Part shown: positions 23,148-30,114 of the stretch, piece after piece
Position numbering within the stretch: the stretch's first letter is position 1
Layout of the letters: each line of letters opens with the position of its first letter
Virus record (IMG/VR): IMGVR_UViG_3300025117_000042
Location: 1-64,000 of that record
From: a virus
Length of the DNA stretch: 64,000 bases
Reading direction: 5' to 3' (one strand)
Program-made: the position numbers and the translations under genes
Notes under the pieces: generated by a model
What the model saw: only the letters and a program-made list of their open reading frames with translations
The model's database searches: none
Told to the model about the DNA's origin: nothing

Positions 23148-24123
23148 CATCACATTTGTAATAGACAAGTCTTACTATACACGCATCCGTCATGGCAAGC
23201 TTGAGCATGTACATGATAATAGAGTGCGTAAGACTCCAGAGAAAAATTCTGATTTGCGTATCACCATTAAAGAACTCAACAGAGCTTTGACTAAAGGCAC
23301 TGTAGGTATAATTTCAGCTGGCAGGAATACTAATAGTGAAAAAGATCTGCAACTGACAGAAGAAGAGATTGAGAAGCGATACGCCGATCTTGAGAATAAG
23401 CTATTAAAAGATGGTAGAGCCTTTATACGGGCAAAAGGTGTATGGGAAGGCGGGGAAGAGCGGTCTTATATTGTAGCTATTCCTAACAAAGACAGAAGTT
23501 ATCTGATAAAGCTTGGTGTCAAGTACAACCAGGATTCAGTTATATTTGTCAACGAAGGCAGGAATGAGTACATCTACTGTACAGGCCCGAACAAAGGTCA
23601 ATGTCATATCGGCAAGAAGTTCGAAGAAGTAGCAGCTGACATACCATCGGGTTACACTGAGATAGATGCAGTCGGTGCTTCACCATATAAGTTTGCTCTT
23701 GACTTCGACTTTGATAATACAAAACCAGTTAGAAAATCTTACGTAGTAGAAATGATTGCGAAGTCAGACTACGTGCGGGTTCGTAACGGTAGGCTTGAGT
23801 ATGTGCATGATACAAGGGTAGCTCATCCGGTTGAACGTCGTTCAGCTGAGTCAGAAATTGAGTTTGATACACAGCTGAAGGTGTGGGATATGGAACTGGA
23901 GAATCTTACGCGGAAAGAGCATGCTGTAGACTTCATGGATGCACAGTCTCTAATAGAGATATCAAAGAAGAAAGCAGATATCTACACTGCCATGATTGCT
24001 GCCCTGGAGCCTAGAGTAAGTAAGATCGAAGATAAGCCTCGCTATGATTTCGACATGCGCGATACTTTGCTGCATGAGATAAAAATTCCACCTAAGCTAC
24101 TGACAGTCAAAGGAGCGGATTAA
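23119..24123 (+). CDS. Two-tag multidomain protein with DUF3293-like domain (334 aa)
   Basis: GTG start overlapping the portal end by 29 bases (a second GTG at 23131 is possible). The tag appears twice: KSYYTRIRHGKLEHVHDNR (residues 17-35) and KSDYVRVRNGRLEYVHDTR (215-233). Between them, IISAGRNTNSEKDLQ, an L..L...G helix, GGEERSYIVAIP and KLGVKYNQDSVIFV resemble the DUF3293-like domain of other phages. The second module is a short coiled helix. Tags and location link it to the 1070-aa protein. Confidence 0.65.
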   Translation: MESRVEKTNNITFVIDKSYYTRIRHGKLEHVHDNRVRKTPEKNSDLRITIKELNRALTKGTVGIISAGRNTNSEKDLQLTEEEIEKRYADLENKLLKDGRAFIRAKGVWEGGEERSYIVAIPNKDRSYLIKLGVKYNQDSVIFVNEGRNEYIYCTGPNKGQCHIGKKFEEVAADIPSGYTEIDAVGASPYKFALDFDFDNTKPVRKSYVVEMIAKSDYVRVRNGRLEYVHDTRVAHPVERRSAESEIEFDTQLKVWDMELENLTRKEHAVDFMDAQSLIEISKKKADIYTAMIAALEPRVSKIEDKPRYDFDMRDTLLHEIKIPPKLLTVKGAD

Positions 24124-25187
24124 TGGATTTTGTAATAGAAAAATCAGTAAGAGCCGGTCTGATTCCTATAAGAAAGACTGTCACTCAAAACGGTAGAACC
24201 TTTCAGAGGACGTACTGGTGTAAACAGAAGGATCTGCAAAGCTTCAATGCTACAGCTCCTGCTGTCGAGTTTCTTGCTGCCAGTATAGAGACTCAGAAAG
24301 AGATGATGGATATTGTTTCACAGCTTGAGGACTATAATCAGGGACTCGCTGCTGAAATATACAACGAAATGCAAAAGAGTGGTGAAACGTCTATTAAAAT
24401 AGCTGATAAGATCGCTAAAGTGTCTGATTGGGTTACTGCCAGGGAAACCAACATGACCACCTTTCTCGCTGGTATGAGACAGCTGCTGAATGAGAAAGGC
24501 AAGATCGACATGGCAGATCTAGCTAAGACCTACCAGGATGTGTCTTATCAGTACCATAAGATGGGCCTGGAGCTTTCCACTGTCAATGCTGAAGGTAAAG
24601 AGAAACCTCTGAAAAAGATGGGAGTCATTCAGGATCTTGTTCCTATGAACTGGACTGATACTGTCAAGGAAGTAGGAGCTGCTTTGCGTGAATCTATTAA
24701 AAACGGTCTGACTACCTTACGTGCTGTATGGGGTAAGCTGGGCCGAGCCAAGATACCTAAACAGCCAGAGGAGCTTGATTACAGGCTGAAGGAGAACAAG
24801 GGTAAGCTGGAAGAGCTGTACGAGGAGTACCAGAAGCAAGCTCCAGATCTACGACCTCCGAAACGTAAGCTCACTGAGGAGCAAAAGCTTGCCCTGGAAG
24901 GTACTCCAGCTCCTGCTCCTAAAGGTGATAATAAGAAGAAATTCACTATCAATCCTGAAGCTCCTATGAAGAAGAAACCTGCAAAGAAAGCTCCAGATAA
25001 CATTGATATTAGCAAAATAAGTTATAAGCGTCCTGAAGATATTACTATGAAAGAGCTTAAAGCTATCAAGAAACAGGCTGAGACACAGTTCAAACAGGTT
25101 GTTGCTGAGTATGGTTCATGGGAGAATGTACCTGAGCATGTTAAACATCTGATTATTTCACTAACGTTAAAGACAGGAGCGAAGTAA
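24123..25187 (+). CDS. Helical head-associated protein (354 aa), possible internal protein
   Basis: Starts in a TAATG junction. N-terminus FVIEKSVRAGLIPIRKTV, then GRTFQRTYWC, repeats the basic segment seen at residues 48-67 of the 854-aa protein. The rest is long amphipathic helices with Pro/Lys-rich linkers (APAPKGDNKKK, PMKKKPAKKAP), as in packaged internal or scaffolding-type proteins. No catalytic motif seen. Confidence 0.5.
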   Translation: MDFVIEKSVRAGLIPIRKTVTQNGRTFQRTYWCKQKDLQSFNATAPAVEFLAASIETQKEMMDIVSQLEDYNQGLAAEIYNEMQKSGETSIKIADKIAKVSDWVTARETNMTTFLAGMRQLLNEKGKIDMADLAKTYQDVSYQYHKMGLELSTVNAEGKEKPLKKMGVIQDLVPMNWTDTVKEVGAALRESIKNGLTTLRAVWGKLGRAKIPKQPEELDYRLKENKGKLEELYEEYQKQAPDLRPPKRKLTEEQKLALEGTPAPAPKGDNKKKFTINPEAPMKKKPAKKAPDNIDISKISYKRPEDITMKELKAIKKQAETQFKQVVAEYGSWENVPEHVKHLIISLTLKTGAK

Positions 25188-25309
25188 TGGACAAGAAACT
25201 GGAAGCTGAACGACTCCTTTCATCCATACTTGAGTATTATAAGAAGCTGAACGCTACTCAATCCAAAGTACTTGAGACAATGAACTCAGTATTAGTCAAA
25301 AAGAGGTGA
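25187..25309 (+). CDS. Small helical protein (40 aa)
   Basis: TAATG overlap with the previous gene and AGGAGC upstream. One charged amphipathic helix (KLEAERLLSSILEYYKKLNATQ...). Could be a small head or assembly factor; nothing specific is recognised. Confidence 0.5.
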   Translation: MDKKLEAERLLSSILEYYKKLNATQSKVLETMNSVLVKKR

Positions 25310-25316
25310 TAGAGAA

Positions 25317-26123
25317 ATGAAACTGCATAAACCAGACTTTAAACTGTTCTTTGAATTCGATTGTATAGAAAAAGCTGAGGATGGAGAGAAATCTCGTAGA
25401 ATCTGTGGTTATGCTTCTACTGAGGCTCTGGACAAGCAAGGTGAAATCCTTGTACAGAAGGGGCTGGACTTTACTGACTTCCTGAAGTCTGGTTGGTTCA
25501 ACGATAACCATGATCGTACTACTACCGGTGTCCTGGGCTATCCTACCAAAGTAGAGTATCACGAAGGCAAGGGATGGTATGTTGAAGGCTACATGGTCAA
25601 GGGATACCGGAGGGCTGATGAGATTTGGGAGCTTGCCAATGCTCTGCAAAAGTCTAATAGACGATTGGGATTCTCAGTAGAGGGTAACAACGTAAAACGT
25701 GACTCAGTGCAGACTAACAAGGTATTGAAGTGTAAAGTTACAAATGTAGCTATTACACATTGTCCTGTTAATGCTGAGTGTACGATGGAAGTACTGGCTA
25801 AAAGCTTCTGTAGTCACTGTGAATCAGAAAAATGCATTGAGTGTAACGCTGATTGTGTTAAGTCTCTTGAGGCTGGATACGAGCAGTCAACCGATATGGA
25901 AGGTGGCGCAGCACTAAGAAAACAGAGCATTGACGGTGAATGTAAATGTCAGAAGGAAGGCAGCACTTGCAAGAAATGTAATAAAAAAACTGACAAGTCC
26001 ATGTTATCGTATAAAGAAGCAATGGACGTAATAGTAAATCGAGGGTATGATAAGAATCATGCCGAGAAGATATTATCACGTCTGGATGAACTAGGTTACT
26101 TTGAGACAAAAGTAGAAGAATAA
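25317..26123 (+). CDS. Prohead protease with Cys-rich C-terminal tail
   Basis: Residues 1-165 follow the HK97-type prohead protease (S78) fold: GYASTEALDKQGEI, the catalytic His in NDNHD, and the Ser in RRLGFSVEGN, then THCPVNAECTM. It cleaves head proteins before DNA packaging. Beyond residue 165 is an unusual extension with about a dozen cysteines (CSHCESEKCIECNADC, CKCQKEGSTCKKC), probably zinc-binding. Between these clusters is AGYEQSTDMEGGAALRKQS, almost a copy of a segment near the N-terminus of the capsid protein at 26810. Confidence 0.85.
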   Translation: MKLHKPDFKLFFEFDCIEKAEDGEKSRRICGYASTEALDKQGEILVQKGLDFTDFLKSGWFNDNHDRTTTGVLGYPTKVEYHEGKGWYVEGYMVKGYRRADEIWELANALQKSNRRLGFSVEGNNVKRDSVQTNKVLKCKVTNVAITHCPVNAECTMEVLAKSFCSHCESEKCIECNADCVKSLEAGYEQSTDMEGGAALRKQSIDGECKCQKEGSTCKKCNKKTDKSMLSYKEAMDVIVNRGYDKNHAEKILSRLDELGYFETKVEE

Positions 26124-26147
26124 AAACCCATAGGGAGGACTTACACA

Positions 26148-26771
26148 ATGGCTGGTGAAGAAAAAGTTATCGCTCAGGATAAACTGGAAAAAGCTCTTGA
26201 AGGTCTGGATGAGCTTTTGAAAAGTGAAAAACCTGTCGATGACAAAGAAGAAAAAAAGGGCGAAGTAGAAGAAACAGAGGAAAAATCCTTTGCCAAAGTT
26301 GCTGAGGAAAATGAAACTCTGAATAAAAGCATGGATGTTGCTCCTTTCCTTGCCGAGCTGGTGAATGTAATTGGTGAGCACATGGACAACTCCGCAGCTT
26401 CCCTCAGTAAGTCAATGGTAGAGCAGAGAGAAAGTCAGGCTAAGTTCAACGAGAATCTGGTAAAGTCTCTGAAAGAACTTGGTGATGCACTTCTTTCTAT
26501 TACAAAACGTCAGGATGAACTTGAAAAAGAGCCTGTCGGTGTTAAGAAATCAATCACAGCCAAACCGGTTGAACGTCAATTCGCAAAATCTGGTGAGGAA
26601 GAAGGACAGGAACAGAGACTCACGAAGTCAATGGTTGCCAGTAAGATCACTGACCTGATTATCAAAGGCGAAATTGTTGGCGGTACTCCTGTTACTCAGG
26701 CCGAGCTTACCAAGTTTGAAGCAACCGGCCAGATGCGCCCTGAACTGAGAGAACTTTTCGTAAAAAAATAA
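26148..26771 (+). CDS. Probable scaffolding protein (207 aa)
   Basis: Between protease and major capsid genes, the standard scaffold position. Very acidic and coiled-coil-rich in the first two thirds (EEKKGEVEETEEK, SLKELGDALLSITKRQDELEKE), with a basic/hydrophobic C-terminus suited to capsid binding. The tripeptide KSM occurs three times (LNKSMDV, LSKSMVE, LTKSMVA); possible protease sites. GGGAGGAC precedes the ATG. Confidence 0.6.
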   Translation: MAGEEKVIAQDKLEKALEGLDELLKSEKPVDDKEEKKGEVEETEEKSFAKVAEENETLNKSMDVAPFLAELVNVIGEHMDNSAASLSKSMVEQRESQAKFNENLVKSLKELGDALLSITKRQDELEKEPVGVKKSITAKPVERQFAKSGEEEGQEQRLTKSMVASKITDLIIKGEIVGGTPVTQAELTKFEATGQMRPELRELFVKK

Positions 26772-26809
26772 TAAACAAACAGCAAATTACAAAGGAGGCA
26801 CAGTAAACC

Positions 26810-28228
26810 ATGTTTGAGAATGACGTTGAAGGATTTGGGATTGGTACTTCGCAGGATGTAGCAGAGCTTAACAAAGCTTTGACTGCTGGTTACGAAGAAA
26901 CCACAAGCATGACCGGTGGTGCGGCTCTGCGTGTTCAATCCCTGGAAAACACCCTTAAGCTTCTTACTTTCCGTGAAGACCACATGGTCATGTGGAAAGA
27001 CATTTCGAAACTCCCGGCTTACAGTACTGTTGAAGAATACAGTCAGCAGACTTCTGTAGGTAGCGACAATCCTGGGTTCACAGGCGAAGGTGTTGCGCCG
27101 GAAGAAGATGATTCTGGATATGCCCGTAAAGCATCCCTGGTTAAATTCCTTGGGACTACCCGCAAAATTACGCATCCGATGCAGTTGGTACGTACAATCA
27201 ATGGTGATGCAGTTGCACGTGAATCGACCAACGGTATCCTCAAAGTAATGCGTGATGCCGAATTCGGTCTGCTTTGGGGTAACAGTGATCTTGTATACAC
27301 TGCTGCTGGTACTACTCCTGAAGGTCTTGAGTGGGATGGCTTGAATGTACTGATCGACGCAACTAACGACCTTGACCTTTCCAATAGGAACTTGGAAGAG
27401 GGCGACTTTACAACTATGGGTGAAACCATTGCTAATAGCTTTGGCTACATCAATCGTTGTTACGTCCCTAATAGTGTAGCATCCACTCTGGATGTTTCCT
27501 TGCTACCTAAAGAGCGTATCGCCCTTCCTGGTGCAAACGGAATGGAAGTCGGCACCAACGTAGGATCTGTAAAAACTTCCTTCGGTAAAATTGCTGTTCG
27601 TCCTTCGTTGTTCATGGGGGCTGCTCTTACTGCTGGTCGTTCCCCGAAGAAAACCCCTCCGGCTGCTGCTACTTCCACCAAAGCTCCTGCTGCTCCAGCT
27701 TCCATAGCTGCTAGCTCTCTGACAGGTACTGATGGTAGATTCCGCGCAGCTCAGGTTGGTGTATGCACTTTTAAAGCCACCGCCTGTAACAGATACGGAG
27801 AGTCTGCTCCTACAGCTGCCACTAGCAACGTAACTGTTGGGGCTGGTGATGTTGCCAAACATATTCCTTTGGCAATTACAAACAGCGCATCGTCTGAGAC
27901 AGTTATTCCTGACTATTTCAACATCTACTGTTCTCCGGTAGGCACCGCAGCTTGGTATCTCGTTGCTTCCGTACCTTGTACTGATAAGACCAATAGTGGT
28001 ACAGGCGCATCTTATAACTATACTGGTTATATCATGCCAAACACTGCTATCTGTTTTGCTGGTCAGTTTGACAGTGAAATTCTGGTATTCAAACAGTTGG
28101 CTCCGATCATGAAAATGGACTTGGCAGTAATTGAGCCTTCCTATCGTTTCATGATTCTGCTGTACGGTGTTCCTCAGCTGTTTGCGCCTAAAAAACTTAT
28201 GCGTGTTATCAACGTCAAAGATTATTAA
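26810..28228 (+). CDS. Major capsid protein with Ig-like insertion
   Basis: 472 aa, AAAGGAGG upstream. The N-terminal ALTAGYEETTSMTGGAALR followed by QSLENTLKLLTFREDHM is typical of capsid proteins of large myoviruses. The E-loop/P-domain region (SVGSDNPGFTGEG) and the C-terminal IMLYGVPQLFAPKK region fit the HK97 fold. Residues about 283-417 are an insertion: a Pro/Ala linker then a beta-sandwich domain (FKATACNRYGESAPTA..), Ig- or FN3-like, likely displayed on the shell. Few rare codons, consistent with high expression. Confidence 0.85.
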   Translation: MFENDVEGFGIGTSQDVAELNKALTAGYEETTSMTGGAALRVQSLENTLKLLTFREDHMVMWKDISKLPAYSTVEEYSQQTSVGSDNPGFTGEGVAPEEDDSGYARKASLVKFLGTTRKITHPMQLVRTINGDAVARESTNGILKVMRDAEFGLLWGNSDLVYTAAGTTPEGLEWDGLNVLIDATNDLDLSNRNLEEGDFTTMGETIANSFGYINRCYVPNSVASTLDVSLLPKERIALPGANGMEVGTNVGSVKTSFGKIAVRPSLFMGAALTAGRSPKKTPPAAATSTKAPAAPASIAASSLTGTDGRFRAAQVGVCTFKATACNRYGESAPTAATSNVTVGAGDVAKHIPLAITNSASSETVIPDYFNIYCSPVGTAAWYLVASVPCTDKTNSGTGASYNYTGYIMPNTAICFAGQFDSEILVFKQLAPIMKMDLAVIEPSYRFMILLYGVPQLFAPKKLMRVINVKDY

Positions 28229-28245
28229 TCGGAGGTTCACTGACA

Positions 28246-28527
28246 ATGACACGTATATTTCATGACAGATCTAAAGGACAAACAGCAATAATTGGCTCTT
28301 ATGTTGTGGAGTTTGATGAAGAAGGTTTCGGTGTACTTGAGGATGACGAGTATGCCGAAACCCTCTGTAAAGACATACCAGAATATAAGCTAGCTCCAGA
28401 GCTTCCTCCTGTAGCTAGTACAAAGGTTTCATCGGAACCGGATAGTAAGCCAATAGATTCTGAACCAGATAAAAAACCAGAGGAGCCTGACAAGGAAAAC
28501 GCTCCTAAGAGAAAATCAAGAGGATAA
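28246..28527 (+). CDS. Small head-region protein with disordered tail (93 aa)
   Basis: CGGAGGTTC before ATG. A 45-residue beta-like start (AIIGSYVVEFDEEGFGVLEDDEYAE) resembles the short 'gp-FI-like' proteins after capsid genes; the rest is a Pro/Glu/Lys repeat (SEPDSKPIDSEPDKKPEEPDK). A strong terminator follows 5 bases after the stop. Confidence 0.6.
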   Translation: MTRIFHDRSKGQTAIIGSYVVEFDEEGFGVLEDDEYAETLCKDIPEYKLAPELPPVASTKVSSEPDSKPIDSEPDKKPEEPDKENAPKRKSRG

Positions 28528-28532
28528 ACCAC

Positions 28533-28573
28533 TTAGGAGCCTTATGAATAACTTTTGTAAGGCTCCTAATTTT
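28533..28573 (+). terminator. Rho-independent terminator after the capsid genes
   Basis: Perfect 12-bp inverted repeat TTAGGAGCCTTA (28533-28544) / TAAGGCTCCTAA (28558-28569), loop of 13, followed by TTTT. Confidence 0.85.
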
Positions 28574-28604
28574 ACAAGCTTAGTACGGAGGTATAATACA
28601 AGAC

Positions 28605-29132
28605 ATGGCAATTAGAGTAAAAAATACCCTTGAGAAGGGGGGAATACTGGATGCACTTCTCAGCGCATTCAATACACTGGTTACAAACTGTAACGCTAGT
28701 ATCGGTTCTGTTACAGGGGTTAATCTGCTGGTAGCAGATCATAATAAAGCAGCTGTTGATCTTGCTACTGTAAAAACAGATCATGATAAAGCTGCTGCTA
28801 ATATTATATCGTTGAGAGCTACGCTAGCGGCAGTGCAAGCAGACGTAGCTGCTTTACGTACAACTTTAGCGGCTACTCAAGCTGACGTTGCAGCGGCTAA
28901 AACAGCGCACGATACTTTAGCAACCAAACTGAATGCAGACGAGGGTGTTACAGACACTAACTATGCAGCTATGGCTGCTCTTACCAGTTCAGCTCCTGCT
29001 GCTCTTACCAGTTCAGCTCCCGCTGCTACTACAGTAGTAGGTACTATTACCATTACTGCTGAAGGCTCAGTCGCTGATGTTGAGGCCGGAGGTATTACAG
29101 CTTCCGAAACACTCACGGTAGTAGATCACTAA
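28605..29132 (+). CDS. Ala/Thr-rich coiled-coil structural protein (175 aa)
   Basis: ACGGAGGT upstream. An N-terminal helix is followed by heptad-like repeats (ADHNKAAVDLATVKTDHDKAAANI; ATLAAVQADVAALRTTLAATQADVAA), a trimeric coiled coil, then a beta C-terminus. A 24-base tandem repeat encodes AALTSSAP twice. Position and composition fit a head fibre or decoration protein. Confidence 0.5.
   Translation: MAIRVKNTLEKGGILDALLSAFNTLVTNCNASIGSVTGVNLLVADHNKAAVDLATVKTDHDKAAANIISLRATLAAVQADVAALRTTLAATQADVAAAKTAHDTLATKLNADEGVTDTNYAAMAALTSSAPAALTSSAPAATTVVGTITITAEGSVADVEAGGITASETLTVVDH
28974..29021 (+). repeat. Tandem 24-bp duplication (2 copies)
   Basis: Two adjacent 24-base copies (28974-28997 and 28998-29021) differ only in the last base. 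In frame, they encode AALTSSAP twice within the coiled-coil protein. Confidence 0.85.
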
Positions 29133-29167
29133 ACACCAACTAAAATAGGATGTTAGGTAGGGACACT

Positions 29168-29204
29168 AAAAGCAAGGGGTGTAAGACATGTCCCTTGCTT
29201 TTTC
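29168..29204 (+). terminator. Rho-independent terminator
   Basis: AAAGCAAGGG (29169-29178) pairs with CCCTTGCTTT (29192-29201), loop of 13, followed by TTTC. Sits alone between two structural genes, so the gene at 28605 is probably its own unit. Confidence 0.85.
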
Positions 29205-29262
29205 TTTGCTTAAACCACACGTAATTTATAGAAGATAACGCTGGAAACAGGAGAATATCACA

Positions 29263-29595
29263 ATGGAACATAAGCTGGTACGGGCAGTCATGGTAAAGGA
29301 TCGGACAGGGTATTTCTCTACACAGCTTTTCAGGGAAAGAAGGTATCAACAGGTGACAATGGCAGCTGCTACCCATATTGAGTTTGCAGCCTGTCAGAAT
29401 GAAGTTGTAGATCTTTACGTTGCAGCAGCAGCTTATTACAGAATAACAACTGCTGGTACAGCAGCTACAGTCGATGGTGCTGTTTGTGGCTATCTTCCTG
29501 CCGGGACTACACGTAGGCTTGTAGTCAACGTGGGCGACATAGTTTCTGTCATCAGTGCTGCTGGTGGACAAGCTAATCTTACTGAAATGGGGTAA
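29263..29595 (+). CDS. Small beta-rich structural protein (110 aa)
   Basis: AACAGGAG before ATG. Beta-rich with FECAACQNEV-like and 'TAGTAATVDGAVCGYLPAG' segments, as in small decoration or adaptor proteins of large phages. No family named with confidence. Confidence 0.5.
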   Translation: MEHKLVRAVMVKDRTGYFSTQLFRERRYQQVTMAAATHIEFAACQNEVVDLYVAAAAYYRITTAGTAATVDGAVCGYLPAGTTRRLVVNVGDIVSVISAAGGQANLTEMG

Positions 29596-29598
29596 AAA

Positions 29599-29712
29599 AT
29601 GGCTGATATAGTAATACAACCTGATGACAGTTACATCGAAAATTTCGTGGAGCTATTAGAACAACGGGCATTCGAACGTAAAATAGAGCAGGAGGAAGAA
29701 AACAATGGCTAA
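29599..29712 (+). CDS. Very small acidic helical protein (37 aa)
   Basis: ATG 3 bases after the previous stop. Helix with VELLEQRAFERKIEQEEENN. Overlaps the next gene by 8 bases, whose AGGAGG site lies in its last codons. May serve mainly as a coupling leader. Confidence 0.4.
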   Translation: MADIVIQPDDSYIENFVELLEQRAFERKIEQEEENNG

Positions 29713-30073
29713 ATGGTGTGCAAGTTCTGTAATAGATGGAGCACTGAACGTGCTGGCTACAGCAACCGGTGAAGTTGTATGCAGTGCTCAACCTGCTAAT
29801 AGAACAGAAGCTGTTACTACCTACGGGCTTACTGCTGTAGCTACTCTGGCTGGTGGTGACTTTACTTTAGCAGCTGGTGATACTTCGGGAAGGAAGGTTA
29901 CTATAGCTCAGAAAACAGGAGTGTCTGTTACAGCAAACGGTACAGCTACACATGTGGCTCTGGTCGATGCTACTAACCTGCTGTACGTTACTACCTGTAC
30001 CTCTCAGGCTCTGACTTCTGGCAATACTGCAACTATCAACAGCTGGAAAGTCGAAATCAATGCCCCAACGTAA
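29705..30073 (+). CDS. Phage structural protein of the 'MAKWC' type (122 aa)
   Basis: The opening MAKWCASSVIDGALN, the middle FTLAAGDTSGRKVTIAQK and the end TSGNTATINSWKVEI match a family of about 120-aa virion proteins found after capsid genes. They are thought to decorate head or tail; the precise role is not settled. GAGGAAG upstream. Confidence 0.65.
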   Translation: MAKWCASSVIDGALNVLATATGEVVCSAQPANRTEAVTTYGLTAVATLAGGDFTLAAGDTSGRKVTIAQKTGVSVTANGTATHVALVDATNLLYVTTCTSQALTSGNTATINSWKVEINAPT

Positions 30074-30114
30074 TCTGTGTATTATAACAATTTATTACCA
30101 AGGGGAGATTGCTG

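Noticed and set aside
28592-28597. Perfect TATAAT before the gene at 28605
   Set aside because: It lies between the ribosome binding site and the ATG; a start there would give a leaderless message, and the -35 spacing (TTTACA, 15 bases) is poor.
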